Under the pieces are notes generated by a model. It had not been told where the DNA came from. It saw only the letters and a program-made list of their open reading frames with translations, and made no database searches. The position numbers were made by a program, and so were the translations under genes. Of a DNA stretch of 64,000 nt, positions 52,351 through 61,246 are shown piece by piece. This stretch comes from Clostridium puniceum. Lineage in GTDB: Bacteria > Bacillota > Clostridia > Clostridiales > Clostridiaceae. The DNA is taken from NCBI RefSeq assembly GCF_002006345.1, contig NZ_LZZM01000190.1, forward strand, positions 1-64,000, in the 5' to 3' direction. How positions within the stretch are numbered: position 1 is the stretch's first letter; each line of letters starts with the position of its first letter.

Positions 52351-53382
52351 TTGATTAATTATGAAGTTTATGAACAAGAAATTGAAAAAGGTAAGATTAA
52401 AAATGGATATGTATTTTGCGGATTAGATGAAGAACTTATTAAAGATGGAATAAATTTAATTACAAAAAGACAAGTGTCTGAAGAATTAAAAGACCTTAAT
52501 TTAATTAGAATAGATGGTATGAATACAACTTTCGATGATATTATGAATGCTTGTGAAACAATGCCTTTTATGGGGGATAAAAAAGTTATAATTGTTTATC
52601 GAGCAAATTTTTTGCGGGATAAAAGTGATTCAACAGGTACTAAAATATATAATGAAATTAAAGAATATGTGTCAAATTTACCATACTATACTATTTTAAT
52701 AATGTATTATTTATTAAATGATAAGAGAGATAAACCTAATAAAAATAAGAAGTTAGGAACTTTGGGGAAGTATTTATCCATAGTACACTGTGATAAGTTA
52801 AAGAAGGATAAATATTTGAAAAAGGTTTCAGAGGTTTTTAAAGAAAAGGGAAAATCAATTGGAAAAGTAGAATTAACTTATTTTTGCGAAAAAGTGCAAA
52901 GTAACTTTGATATTATAAAAAGAGAAGCTGATAAGCTTATATCATATTGTGAAGGACGAGAAATAAAAAAAGAAGATATTAATTTGCTTATTTTGAATTC
53001 AAATGAAGATGACATTTTTGATTTAGTAGAATTAATAGCTCAAAAGAAAGTTGATAAAGCAATAGATATAATGAAAGAAATTTTATATAAATCAGATCAA
53101 CATATGCTTATAATAAGTGCAATTGAAAAACATTTCTTTAGATTATATGAAATAAAGCTTAAGGTCGCAAGAGGAAAAAAAATAGAGGATCTCATAGCAG
53201 AATATAGATTACCACAGTTTGTATGCGAAAAGTTAGTAACTCAAACTAGTAGGTTTACTGAAAAACAGTTATCAGAACTAATTAAACTTTGCGTTAAAGT
53301 AGAAACAAAATTAAAGTCAACAGGATTAGATAAAACTATGGAAATGGAATTTTTATTAATAAATACGCTTACAGTTAGGTAG
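52351..53382 (+). CDS. holA: DNA polymerase III delta subunit
   Basis: A 343-aa clamp-loader subunit that opens the beta clamp. The N-terminal domain has K-I-K-N-G-Y-V-F-C-G-L-D-E-E-L-I-K and a typical delta middle (A-C-E-T-M-P-F-M-G-D-K-K-V-I-I-V). The C-terminal helical collar ends with L-D-K-T-M-E-M-E-F-L-L-I. I choose TTG 52351 (M-I-N-Y-E-V), 9 nt after GGAGAGG, because the frame upstream to 52300 has no better site and homologues start here. Position between comEC and rpsT matches B. subtilis. Confidence 0.9.
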   Translation: MINYEVYEQEIEKGKIKNGYVFCGLDEELIKDGINLITKRQVSEELKDLNLIRIDGMNTTFDDIMNACETMPFMGDKKVIIVYRANFLRDKSDSTGTKIYNEIKEYVSNLPYYTILIMYYLLNDKRDKPNKNKKLGTLGKYLSIVHCDKLKKDKYLKKVSEVFKEKGKSIGKVELTYFCEKVQSNFDIIKREADKLISYCEGREIKKEDINLLILNSNEDDIFDLVELIAQKKVDKAIDIMKEILYKSDQHMLIISAIEKHFFRLYEIKLKVARGKKIEDLIAEYRLPQFVCEKLVTQTSRFTEKQLSELIKLCVKVETKLKSTGLDKTMEMEFLLINTLTVR

Positions 53383-53445
53383 CATATTTATTTAAATACA
53401 AGTTAGTAAATTGTGTAAAATATAGTTAGATAATTTGTACATAAA

Positions 53446-53478
53446 AATAACCCATCTATTAATTAGATGGGTTTTTCA
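53446..53478. terminator. Bidirectional terminator between holA and rpsT
   Basis: CCCATCTA (53451-53458) pairs with TAGATGGG (53464-53471), followed by TTTTT on the + strand. AAAAATAA precedes the stem, giving a T-run for the - strand rpsT transcript. Confidence 0.92.
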
Positions 53479-53481
53479 AAA

Positions 53482-53745
53482 TTATGCCATAGCGTTTAAC
53501 TTTGCAGCTAATCTTGATTTCTTTCTAGCAGCCATATTCTTATGAACTACTCCTTTAGTAGTAGCCATATCTAATGACTTAACAACTGATGAAAATAAAG
53601 CTTTAGCGTCTTCACTGTTCTTAGCTTCTACAGCAGCTTCAAATTTCTTTATTGCAGTCTTTAAAGCAGACTTAACCATTCTGTTCTTTAAAGTCTTAGT
53701 TTCAGTAACTTTTATTCTCTTTTTTGCTGATTTTATATTTGCCAT
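53482..53745 (-). CDS. rpsT: 30S ribosomal protein S20
   Basis: An 87-aa, highly basic ribosomal protein that binds 16S rRNA. The start [13 protein letters not shown] and the C-terminal [15 protein letters not shown] are diagnostic. GGGGGGTGAATT precedes the start. It is one of only two - strand genes and lies between holA and gpr, as in Bacillus. Confidence 0.97.
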   Translation of the reverse strand: MANIKSAKKRIKVTETKTLKNRMVKSALKTAIKKFEAAVEAKNSEDAKALFSSVVKSLDMATTKGVVHKNMAARKKSRLAAKLNAMA

Positions 53746-53760
53746 TCTTAATTCACCCCC

Positions 53761-53829
53761 CTTAAATTTTTATAGGGTCTCTGCAGCTTTTGGGGAAATC
53801 TGCGTACGAGTTCATATTCAACAAACCTT
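53761..53829 (-). promoter_or_regulatory. rpsT leader with a possible hairpin
   Basis: On the - strand, the leader holds GCAGATTT, CCCC and AAAAGCTGC near 53790-53810, able to form a stem of about 7 bp with a mismatch. Leaders of ribosomal protein genes are often autoregulated, but this does not match a leader family that I can name. Confidence 0.25.
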
Positions 53830-53858
53830 ATTATAGCATCAGAAGTTATGTAATTCAA
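53830..53858 (-). promoter_or_regulatory. Sigma-A promoter of rpsT
   Basis: Reading the - strand: TTGAAT (53858-53853), a 17-nt spacer, then a perfect TATAAT (53835-53830). The start would be near 53823, giving a leader of about 80 nt. Confidence 0.85.
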
Positions 53859-53918
53859 GTATTAAATTTAAAGAAAAAGGAAAAATAAGACTGACTAAAT
53901 ATATAATGAGGTGTTATT

Positions 53919-54902
53919 ATGATAAATATTCGAACAGATCTAGTACTTGAAGCGAGAGAAATTTACAAAGAGAACCACAAAAATGAGCCAGATATAGATG
54001 GTATTGAAGTAATTGAAGAAAGTGAAAAGGATATTAAAGTAACTACCGTAAAAGTAAAAAGCCAAGAGGGTGCTGAGAAAATAGGAAAACCAAAAGGAAA
54101 TTATATTACTATAGATATGCCTAAATTTACAGCTTACGATGGAGAAACTATGGATAGAGTTTCTATGGTTGTAGCGGAAATATTAGAACGTTTAATTACA
54201 ATTGATACAGAAAAGACAGTATTAATTGTAGGACTTGGAAATTGGCAAGTGACTCCAGATGCATTAGGTCCTAAGGTAACAGAAAAAATAATGATAACAA
54301 GGCATTTAAAAACAATAATGCCAGACGTTATTGATGATTCTGTTAGGCCTGTTTGTAGTGTAGAACCTGGAGTATTGGGGATGACTGGTATTGAAACAGC
54401 GGAAATAATTAAAGGAGTTGTGGAAAAAATAAAACCGGATTTAGTAATATGCATAGATGCACTGGCAGCAAGAAGAGTTGAAAGAGTAAATGCAACAATC
54501 CAAATTGGTGATACAGGAATATCACCAGGGGCTGGAGTTGGAAACAATAGAAAGCAGATAAACGAAGAAAATTTAGGCGTTAAAGTTATTGCTATAGGGG
54601 TTCCAACTGTTGTAGATGCAGTTACTATTACTAATGATACTATAGATTTAGTTGTTGATTCATTAATTAAAAATTCTTCAAATGGAACAGAATTTTATAA
54701 AATGCTAAAATCTTTAGACAAAAATGAAAAGGAGAATCTCATTAAAGAAGTAATAGCATCTAAAAATAATACAGATATGATAGTTACACCTAAAGATATT
54801 GACTTAATTATTAGTTCCTTATCAAAAATAATAGCAAATGGAATTAATATGGCCTTGCAGCCTAACATGAATATGGAAGAGATAAATAAATTTATGGGTT
54901 AA
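53919..54902 (+). CDS. gpr: Germination protease GPR
   Basis: A 327-aa spore protease that breaks down small acid-soluble proteins during germination. N-I-R-T-D-L-V-L-E-A-R-E at residues 3-14 belongs to the autoprocessed pro-sequence region. V-G-L-G-N-W-Q-V-T-P-D-A-L-G-P (about 104-118) and C-I-D-A-L-A-A-R-R-V-E-R (about 177-188) are GPR signatures. Made as a zymogen in the forespore under sigma-F or sigma-G in Bacillus. GAGGTG precedes the ATG. It is divergent from rpsT. Confidence 0.95.
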   Translation: MINIRTDLVLEAREIYKENHKNEPDIDGIEVIEESEKDIKVTTVKVKSQEGAEKIGKPKGNYITIDMPKFTAYDGETMDRVSMVVAEILERLITIDTEKTVLIVGLGNWQVTPDALGPKVTEKIMITRHLKTIMPDVIDDSVRPVCSVEPGVLGMTGIETAEIIKGVVEKIKPDLVICIDALAARRVERVNATIQIGDTGISPGAGVGNNRKQINEENLGVKVIAIGVPTVVDAVTITNDTIDLVVDSLIKNSSNGTEFYKMLKSLDKNEKENLIKEVIASKNNTDMIVTPKDIDLIISSLSKIIANGINMALQPNMNMEEINKFMG

Positions 54903-54922
54903 TATATTAAATATTAATTATG

Positions 54923-54972
54923 AAAAAATGAAGTGTAAAATCTAAAATTTAGATTTATACTTCATTTTTTCT
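54923..54972 (+). terminator. Terminator after gpr
   Basis: AAAAAATGAAGTGTAAA pairs with TTATACTTCATTTTTT, and TCTAAA with TTTAGA further in, giving a long stem with few mismatches and a final T-run. Confidence 0.88.
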
Positions 54973-55157
54973 TATTAGTTATTTAGTTAGAATAATTATG
55001 TAAATTCATTAATATAATTATATAGTTCAACTATTATTTAGAAATTTTATATTCTAAAATAATTTACTTGAACTAATCTAGGTCGTGCAGTTCTTAGGGG
55101 CTTTGAAATGTTAGAAATGCTAAATATCAGATAGAAGAATGTAAAGGAGGGAGTAGG

Positions 55158-56225
55158 ATGGTATATATGAGCAGAAGTTTGAAGTGGTATGAAAATAACA
55201 AAAAGATAAAAATAAAATCCAATATCAATATAGGTGTACTTGTATTGATTTTGATTATAAGTATATTATTTATAAGGTTAGGAAATGTTTTAAAAAGTAG
55301 TAGAGAAAGAGGCGCTTTTGCATATGTACAACTGCTTAATTTGGGAATGCCAATAATAGAATCCCAAGTTTATGACGAAGGAAATTATGTTGAAAATAGA
55401 CTTTCTCTTAGAAATGTTTCTCTTGAAGTACTTGGGTTAAAGAATTTAAGTTATAAAGGAATAATCCAAAATGAAATTAGCTTTTTCTGTGATATAAATG
55501 ATGAAGGAACAAGATCAACATTTACGTTTAACCCATTCCAAATAAGTGAAGAAAGTATTTCTAAGCTACCAGTAAATAATGATAGCAAAAATACAAAAAT
55601 ATATGATGCAAGTCTAAAAAAACAATTAGATAAATCTAAACCAGAAATATTAATATACCATAGTCACACTACTGAAAATTATAATGCAACAGAACCAGAA
55701 AGTTTAAATGAAAGTACCAATGTTGTTGGTGTTGGAGATGTTCTTTCTAAAGAGCTTGAAGAAAATTATGGAATTGCTGTATTACATGATAAGACTGATC
55801 ATTGTATTTCTTATAATGATAGTTATACAAGATCAGGAGAAACTGTTGATAAATATTTAAAGCAATATGGAGATTTTAAAATGATTATAGATTTGCATAG
55901 AGATTCTGTAGAGGATAAAGCTCTAACGACAACAGAAATTTATGGAATGAGTGCAGCAAAAATAATGTTTGTGAATGCAAAGAACAGTACGAGATATGAT
56001 AAAAATAAAGTCCTTACAGAAAAGGTATTTGCAAAAACTTCTGAATTGTTTCCAAGCTTACCTATAAAAATATTAACATATAATAGAGGAAAAAATGCAT
56101 TTAATCAAAGTAAGAGTGATGGATGTATGCTTTTTGAAATAGGTTCACATACCAATACTCCAGAAGAATGTAAGGTTACAGCAGAATGTATGGCTAGAGT
56201 AATTGCTGAAATTATAAATAAATGA
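55158..56225 (+). CDS. spoIIP: Stage II sporulation protein P
   Basis: A 355-aa membrane-anchored peptidoglycan amidase/endopeptidase that works with SpoIID and SpoIIM in engulfment. One N-terminal membrane segment (about 27-44) is followed by an extracytoplasmic region. The catalytic amidase_3-like domain (about 155-355) has I-Y-H-S-H-T-T-E-N-Y, D-L-H-R-D and L-F-E-I-G-S-H-T-N-T, which supply the zinc ligands and catalytic Glu. ATG 55158 lies 7 nt after GGAGG. Its place after gpr is as in Bacillus. Confidence 0.94.
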   Translation: MVYMSRSLKWYENNKKIKIKSNINIGVLVLILIISILFIRLGNVLKSSRERGAFAYVQLLNLGMPIIESQVYDEGNYVENRLSLRNVSLEVLGLKNLSYKGIIQNEISFFCDINDEGTRSTFTFNPFQISEESISKLPVNNDSKNTKIYDASLKKQLDKSKPEILIYHSHTTENYNATEPESLNESTNVVGVGDVLSKELEENYGIAVLHDKTDHCISYNDSYTRSGETVDKYLKQYGDFKMIIDLHRDSVEDKALTTTEIYGMSAAKIMFVNAKNSTRYDKNKVLTEKVFAKTSELFPSLPIKILTYNRGKNAFNQSKSDGCMLFEIGSHTNTPEECKVTAECMARVIAEIINK

Positions 56226-56639
56226 GTATATGTACAACACTAAAAAGCAATCATATATATGGTGAAGAATATGACCATACAAAAGTCTAAGTAATTGGGT
56301 GAATAATAAAAAATGAATGAAAAAGTCCAAAGGGAAAGTTCGAGAACAAAAATGTAAATTTTCACTCTCACTCTTTCCTTGAGGAAATTTTTTAATTAAA
56401 GGTGTTCTTAAACTAGTAAAATTACAAATTTTATAAAGTAAACCAGCTTTAAATTATTTATTAATTTTTCTTTGCAGAATTTTTTAAAGATAAATATATA
56501 TTTTTATCTAGCAATAGAATTGAATATAATTAAAAACAATAAATATTTATAAATAAGTGAATAAAATTACTAAACTAGGAAAGGATTTTAATAAAAGCTT
56601 TAAATAATGAATACATATTATATTTGAAAAGGGTGTTTA
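56226..56639. other. 414-nt gap after spoIIP
   Basis: No gene of useful length is seen. TTTCC (56374-56378) and GGAAA (56382-56386) followed by T7 may be a weak terminator. The rest is AT-rich with no recognisable RNA. Confidence 0.5.
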
Positions 56640-56642
56640 TTG

Positions 56643-56981
56643 ATGAAGAGTTTATTTAAGGGTTACATATTAAAAAAAATATTACCGGCATTTTTTATAT
56701 TAGTTTTGGTTTTTAGTGGAATTATTAAAGTGGATATGATTAATACAAAAGCATTATCACCACTTGGAAACACTAATGAAAATTATAAAATTGTAAATGA
56801 AAAATTTGGAGAAGATTTTTCGAATTTTATTAAGGATAATTCATTTTTAAAAATTTACAAAGAGCCAGAGAAAGACATATTAGTAAGGTTAGGCGATAGT
56901 GAATTTAAAATAAGAAACAAATCTGTTTTTATAGAAAAAATAGAAGAAATGTTTAAGCAGATTCCTAATTTAGTGAAGTAG
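56643..56981 (+). CDS. YqxA-position membrane/secreted protein
   Basis: A 112-aa protein with a hydrophobic N-terminal segment (about 10-28, L-P-A-F-F-I-L-V-L-V-F-S-G-I) after a K-rich start, then a soluble domain of about 80 residues. It is likely anchored outside the membrane. I do not recognise a domain with certainty. In B. subtilis, yqxA (DUF3679, about the same length) lies between spoIIP and lepA, exactly this place, so it may be the counterpart. ATG 56643 is chosen over the adjacent TTG 56640; AAAGGGTG lies upstream. Confidence 0.65.
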   Translation: MKSLFKGYILKKILPAFFILVLVFSGIIKVDMINTKALSPLGNTNENYKIVNEKFGEDFSNFIKDNSFLKIYKEPEKDILVRLGDSEFKIRNKSVFIEKIEEMFKQIPNLVK

Positions 56982-56996
56982 TGAAGTAGTGAAATC
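56973..56996. repeat. Short 8-bp tandem repeat
   Basis: GTGAAGTA occurs at 56973-56980 and 56981-56988, then GTGAAATC. The repeat spans the stop codon of the yqxA-position gene and probably arose by slippage. Confidence 0.6.
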
Positions 56997-57065
56997 TGTT
57001 AATAGAGAATTGACACTTGATTGCTCGAACTTTATTAGTGAACTTTATACTAAGGTACATGTTTA

Positions 57066-57102
57066 CTACAGACAGTCGATAAAGGGAATCAACTGTCAAT
57101 TG
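57066..57102. repeat. Dispersed intergenic repeat, copy 5
   Basis: CTACAGACAGTCG followed by GGGAATCAACTGTCAATTG resembles the segment at 17006-17050 before fliJ. It lies in the 234-nt gap before lepA. Confidence 0.45.
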
Positions 57103-57156
57103 CTTAGTGAAAAGTCTTTGTAGCACATTTTCTTCTAGCCTTTTTAAATAGATGTA

Positions 57157-57165
57157 TGTTATAAT
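57157..57165 (+). promoter_or_regulatory. Extended -10 promoter for lepA
   Basis: TGTTATAAT contains an extended -10 (TG-N) and a perfect TATAAT (57160-57165). No good -35 box is visible. Transcription would start near 57172. Confidence 0.45.
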
Positions 57166-57185
57166 TTAGCTGATTTAATTATAAC

Positions 57186-57227
57186 GGGGGTGAAGAAACT
57201 GCCTTAACTTAGTAAATGGCAGTTATG
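57186..57227 (+). promoter_or_regulatory. lepA ribosome binding site bridged by a hairpin
   Basis: GGGGGTGA (57186-57193) is the only good ribosome binding site. Three nt later AACTGCC (57197-57203) begins a stem with GGCAGTT (57218-57224), and ATG 57225 follows the stem directly. When folded, the hairpin would bring the site to normal distance from ATG 57225, and hide the earlier ATG 57216. This suggests that ATG 57225 may be the real start. Confidence 0.45.
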
Positions 57228-59036
57228 CGTATGAAAAGTGAAAGACAAAAACATATCAGAAATTTTTCAATAGTAGCACATATTGATCATGGTAAATCAA
57301 CCCTTGCGGATAGATTACTTGAGACTACAGGGACCTTAACAAAAAGGGAAATGGAAGAACAAGTTCTAGATAATATGGAGATAGAAAAAGAAAGAGGAAT
57401 TACAATAAAGTCTCAAGCAGCGAGGCTTGTATATAGAAGAGATAATGGTGAAGAATATATCCTTAATTTAATTGATACTCCAGGACATGTAGATTTTAAC
57501 TATGAGGTTTCAAGAAGTCTAGCAGCTTGTGAAGGTGCTATATTAGTTGTTGATGCAACACAAGGTATTCAAGCTCAGACTTTAGCTAATTGTTATTTAG
57601 CTTTAGATAATGACTTAGAAATTGCACCAGTAATAAATAAGATTGATTTACCATCTGCAAGACCAGAAGAGGTAAAGAAGGAAATTGAAGATGTAATAGG
57701 AATAGACGCAGAAGAAGCACCTATGGTATCTGCGAAAACAGGACTTAATATTGAAGATGTACTAGAGTGTGTTGTTAATAATATACCAGCACCAGATGGA
57801 GATGAAGAAGCACCCTTAAAAGCATTAATTTTTGATTCATATTACGATAGCTATAAGGGTGTTGTATGTATAGTAAGAGTAATAGATGGAAGAATAAAAA
57901 TTGGAAGTAAGATTAAACTTATGGCAACTAATAAAGTTTATGATGTAACTGAAGTAGGCGTATTTACTCCTGGAGTTCTTCCGATTGGAGAATTAAGTGC
58001 GGGTGATGTTGGATATGTAACTGCATCAATTAAAAATGTTAGAGATGCCAGAGTTGGAGATACTATAACAGAAGCTAATAGACCAACTGATAAAGCGCTT
58101 AAAGGTTATAAACCAGCTATACCAATGGTTTATTCAGGAATATATCCTGTTGATGGAGCTAAATATGATGAGTTAAAGGAAGCTTTAGAAAAATTACAAA
58201 TTAATGATGCAGCATTAAGTTTTGAACCAGAAACCTCTATTGCATTAGGTTTTGGATTTAGATGTGGTTTCTTAGGATTATTGCATATGGAAATAATTCA
58301 AGAAAGAGTTGAGCGAGAATTTAATTTAGATATAATTACAACTGCACCATCAGTTATATATAAAGTAATAAAAACAAATGGTGAAGTATTAGAAATAACA
58401 AACCCAACTAATCTACCTCCTTTAACGGAAGTAGATTATATGGAAGAACCTGTGGTTAAAGCATCTATAATTACGCCAAAAGATTATGTAGGAGCCGTTA
58501 TGGAGTTATGTCAAGATAGAAGAGGGGTATATATTGATATGCAATATATAGAAGAAACTAGAGCTGTTGTAAACTATGACATTCCTCTAAATGAAATAAT
58601 ATATGATTTCTTTGATACATTAAAATCTAGGACTAGAGGATATGCCTCTTTAGACTATGAATTTAAAGGATATATTAGAACTAAGCTAGTTAAGTTAGAT
58701 ATATTATTAAATGGAGATATAGTTGATGCATTATCAATGATAGTACCAGAGGAAAGATCATACCATAAGGGTAGAGGAATAGCAGAAAAATTAAAAGAAA
58801 TAATTCCAAGACAGATGTTTGAAGTTCCTATTCAAGCGGCTATTGGATCTAAGATTATTGCAAGAGAAACTGTGAAGGCTATGAGAAAAGACGTATTAGC
58901 TAAATGTTATGGTGGAGATATTTCAAGAAAGAAGAAGTTACTTGAAAAGCAAAAAGAAGGAAAGAAGAGAATGAGACAGGTTGGATCTGTTGAAGTTCCA
59001 CAAGAAGCATTTATGGCAGTCTTAAAGGTTGATTAA
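57216..59036 (+). CDS. lepA: Elongation factor 4 (LepA)
   Basis: A GTPase of about 603-606 aa that acts on ribosomes, related to [19 protein letters not shown] (about 17-32) is the P-loop, D-T-P-G-H-V-D-F is G3, and N-K-I-D-L-P is G4. The LepA-specific C-terminal domain ends [16 protein letters not shown]. The start is unsure: ATG 57216, 57225 and 57231 are all in frame, and a hairpin suggests 57225. Homologues usually begin close to K-S-E-R-Q. Confidence 0.95.
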   Translation: MAVMRMKSERQKHIRNFSIVAHIDHGKSTLADRLLETTGTLTKREMEEQVLDNMEIEKERGITIKSQAARLVYRRDNGEEYILNLIDTPGHVDFNYEVSRSLAACEGAILVVDATQGIQAQTLANCYLALDNDLEIAPVINKIDLPSARPEEVKKEIEDVIGIDAEEAPMVSAKTGLNIEDVLECVVNNIPAPDGDEEAPLKALIFDSYYDSYKGVVCIVRVIDGRIKIGSKIKLMATNKVYDVTEVGVFTPGVLPIGELSAGDVGYVTASIKNVRDARVGDTITEANRPTDKALKGYKPAIPMVYSGIYPVDGAKYDELKEALEKLQINDAALSFEPETSIALGFGFRCGFLGLLHMEIIQERVEREFNLDIITTAPSVIYKVIKTNGEVLEITNPTNLPPLTEVDYMEEPVVKASIITPKDYVGAVMELCQDRRGVYIDMQYIEETRAVVNYDIPLNEIIYDFFDTLKSRTRGYASLDYEFKGYIRTKLVKLDILLNGDIVDALSMIVPEERSYHKGRGIAEKLKEIIPRQMFEVPIQAAIGSKIIARETVKAMRKDVLAKCYGGDISRKKKLLEKQKEGKKRMRQVGSVEVPQEAFMAVLKVD

Positions 59037-59161
59037 AATAATATATTTTTGGAAAGTTTCAATATATTAATCTGGAATAGTCATGACAATAGATATGAAA
59101 TAAATTTATTTTTGAATAAAAACTATTAAATGTATGAAATAAAAGTATATTATTTTTAAGG

Positions 59162-59200
59162 AATTATTTGTATAATGTTATTAATATTATACAAATAATT
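59162..59200. promoter_or_regulatory. Perfect 15-bp dyad upstream of the TerB-like gene
   Basis: AATTATTTGTATAAT (59162-59176) and ATTATACAAATAATT (59186-59200) are perfect complements with a 9-nt loop. It contains TATAAT on both strands and lies 28 nt before the gene. No T-run follows, so an operator or mRNA hairpin is likelier than a terminator. Confidence 0.5.
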
Positions 59201-59227
59201 ATAATAAGAAGTTTTGGAGGGGTTTAG

Positions 59228-59668
59228 ATGTTTTTAAATGAATTAAATAAACATGAAGGAATTGCATTTATGCAATTAGTTACAGAGCTTGCAAACTCAG
59301 ATGAATTTTTTGCAAAAGAAGAAAAAAACCTTTATGCTGATTATCTTGAAGAATTAAACTTAAACGAAAGCGAAATACCAAAAATAAACTTAGAGTCTAT
59401 ATATGAACATTTAAAAAACTCTTCTGAAAGATGCAAAAATATTATTTATTTTGAATTAATAGGTCTTGCACTTATTGATGGAGAATATGATGAAAAAGAA
59501 GTAGCATTTTTAGAAGAAGTAGGCAAAAAGTTAGAAATAAAACGTGATAAGAGAATATCTTTTGCTAACTATTTTTATAATTTTGTAGATGTATATAGTT
59601 TTTCTGTAGTAGAGGCAGAAAGTAAAATTGCTTTATTAAAAGAGCAAGCAGAGAAATTGCTAGCATAA
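59228..59668 (+). CDS. TerB-like all-helical protein
   Basis: A 146-aa, acidic, all-alpha soluble protein. The pattern L-I-G-L-A-L-I-D-G-E-Y-D-E-K-E-V-A-F-L-E-E-V-G-K-K-L (about 77-101) resembles the TerB/DjlA N-terminal fold, in which acidic D-G-x-x-x-x-x-E loops bind metal. TerB domains occur in tellurite and stress systems and near membranes; function here is unknown. TGGAGGGG is 5 nt before the ATG. It has its own terminator and a dyad in its promoter region, so it is a single-gene unit inserted in an otherwise conserved lepA-hemW order. Confidence 0.65.
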   Translation: MFLNELNKHEGIAFMQLVTELANSDEFFAKEEKNLYADYLEELNLNESEIPKINLESIYEHLKNSSERCKNIIYFELIGLALIDGEYDEKEVAFLEEVGKKLEIKRDKRISFANYFYNFVDVYSFSVVEAESKIALLKEQAEKLLA

Positions 59669-59682
59669 TAAATTAATATGCA

Positions 59683-59733
59683 AAAATACTTGTAGTAATA
59701 TTTAAGGATTAAATTTACTACAAGTATTTTTTG
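59683..59733 (+). terminator. Strong terminator after the TerB-like gene
   Basis: AAAATACTTGTAGTAA (59683-59698) pairs perfectly with TTACTACAAGTATTTT (59715-59730), followed by more T. The stem is 16 bp. Confidence 0.93.
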
Positions 59734-59886
59734 CTATATTTTAAATTTTAGGTATATGAAAGAAAATAATAAGTCACTTGTTACGTATATTTCGTGCTAG
59801 ACAGGAAGCTTGCTTGATTTATGAATATAAATATACTAGCATCTGATTTGTTGTTTTATATAATATGCCTTATAGGAGGATTAGAA

Positions 59887-61017
59887 ATGAAAGAAATTTC
59901 TTTATATATACATATTCCATTTTGTAAACAAAAATGTCTTTACTGTGATTTTCCATCTTATTCAGGTAAAGAGAAGTTTATGGATGAATATATAGACGCA
60001 TTAAATAAAGAAATATTAGAAAAAGCTGAAAAATACAGTATAAGCAGTATATTTATTGGGGGGGGAACACCTTCATATTTACAGGATTTAAGTTTAAAAA
60101 ACTTGTTAATAACACTAAATAAATTAAATTTAAAAGAAAATATAGAATTTACCATGGAATGTAATCCTGGAACTTTAAATAGAGATAAATTAGAAATTAT
60201 GAAAAAATATAATGTTAATAGAATTAGTTTGGGATTACAAACTACAAAAAATTCAATTTTAAAAGAAATTGGAAGAATACATACTTATGAAGAATTCAAA
60301 AATAATTATTTTTTAGCTAGAGAGATAGGTTTTGATAATATAAATATAGATTTAATGTTCGGACTTCCAAATCAAAAACTTGAGGATTGGAAAGAATCTT
60401 TAGTGGAAATAGCAAAGCTAGAACCAGAGCATATATCAGCATATAGTTTGATAATTGAAGAAGGTACACATTTTTATAATTTACATGAACAAAATAAGTT
60501 GAATTTGCCAGAAGAAGATAATGAAAGATTAATGTATTTATCCACAAAACAGATTCTGGAGAAGCGAGGTTATCATCAATATGAAATATCTAATTTTGCA
60601 AAGCTAGGAAATGAATGTTTTCATAATAAAGTTTATTGGAACTGTAATGAATATTTAGGATTGGGAGTGTCTGCGAGTTCATTTATAGATAAAAAGAGAA
60701 CTAAAAATTTAGATGATATTCAAGAATATATAGAAAAAATAAATAATTATGAAAGCATAATAGAAGAAACTCATGTAAATGATGTGAAGGATGATATGGA
60801 AGAATTTGTTTTTATGGGACTTAGAATGATTAAAGGAATAAATATAAATGAATTTAAGAAAAGATTTAATAAAGACATAAATGAAGTTTATGGAGATATA
60901 ATTGAAAAAAATATAAAAAAAGAATTATTAATTTATAATTCGGAAAAACTATTCTTAAGCCAAAAAGGAATCGAAATTTCTAATTATGTAATGAGTGATT
61001 TTATTATATTGCCATAA
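59887..61017 (+). CDS. hemW: Radical SAM heme chaperone HemW
   Basis: A 376-aa radical SAM protein. HemW was long annotated as an oxygen-independent coproporphyrinogen oxidase (HemN-like), but is now regarded as a heme-insertion chaperone. It starts M-K-E-I-S-L-Y-I-H-I-P-F-C-K-Q-K-C-L-Y-C, with the C-x3-C-x2-C cluster at residues 13, 17 and 20, and has F-I-G-G-G-T-P-S-Y and N-P-G-T-L. I use ATG 59887, 6 nt after AGGAGGA. The longer in-frame start at 59821 would add a hydrophobic leader with no ribosome binding site. Confidence 0.92.
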   Translation: MKEISLYIHIPFCKQKCLYCDFPSYSGKEKFMDEYIDALNKEILEKAEKYSISSIFIGGGTPSYLQDLSLKNLLITLNKLNLKENIEFTMECNPGTLNRDKLEIMKKYNVNRISLGLQTTKNSILKEIGRIHTYEEFKNNYFLAREIGFDNINIDLMFGLPNQKLEDWKESLVEIAKLEPEHISAYSLIIEEGTHFYNLHEQNKLNLPEEDNERLMYLSTKQILEKRGYHQYEISNFAKLGNECFHNKVYWNCNEYLGLGVSASSFIDKKRTKNLDDIQEYIEKINNYESIIEETHVNDVKDDMEEFVFMGLRMIKGININEFKKRFNKDINEVYGDIIEKNIKKELLIYNSEKLFLSQKGIEISNYVMSDFIILP

Positions 61018-61160
61018 CCAATTTATAGATAACAGAATTGAAACTAAAAATTAAAAACAAGACCATATAGAAAAATGGAGTAAATGGCAGGTATAAAGAG
61101 ATAAATTAATAAGATTCATTTATTATTAACTATATCTATCTAAAATAAATATAAATAGAA

Positions 61161-61189
61161 TTGACAAAAAACATCATAAATAATATATT
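61161..61189 (+). promoter_or_regulatory. Sigma-A promoter of the hrcA operon
   Basis: A perfect TTGACA (61161-61166), a 17-nt spacer and TATATT (61184-61189). Transcription would begin near 61196, just before the CIRCE operator. Confidence 0.88.
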
Positions 61190-61202
61190 AAAGACATAGT
61201 CA

Positions 61203-61229
61203 TTAGCACTCGATGTTAATGAGTGCTAA
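61203..61229 (+). promoter_or_regulatory. CIRCE operator (HrcA binding site)
   Basis: TTAGCACTC (61203-61211), 9 nt, and GAGTGCTAA (61221-61229) match the CIRCE consensus exactly. HrcA binds it and represses the operon until heat shock titrates GroEL. Confidence 0.97.
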
Positions 61230-61246
61230 CAAAAAGAGGTGAAGTT

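Noticed and set aside
54134..54547. A 137-codon frame on the - strand
   Set aside because: It is antisense to gpr, whose motifs are clear, and has no start signal.
56973..56996. Start of a CRISPR-like array
   Set aside because: Only two and a half adjoining 8-bp units with no spacers; simple slippage. No CRISPR array or cas gene was seen anywhere in the window.
59821..59886. A 22-codon hydrophobic N-terminal extension of HemW
   Set aside because: The internal ATG at 59887 has AGGAGGA at the right distance and matches the usual family start; HemW is cytoplasmic.
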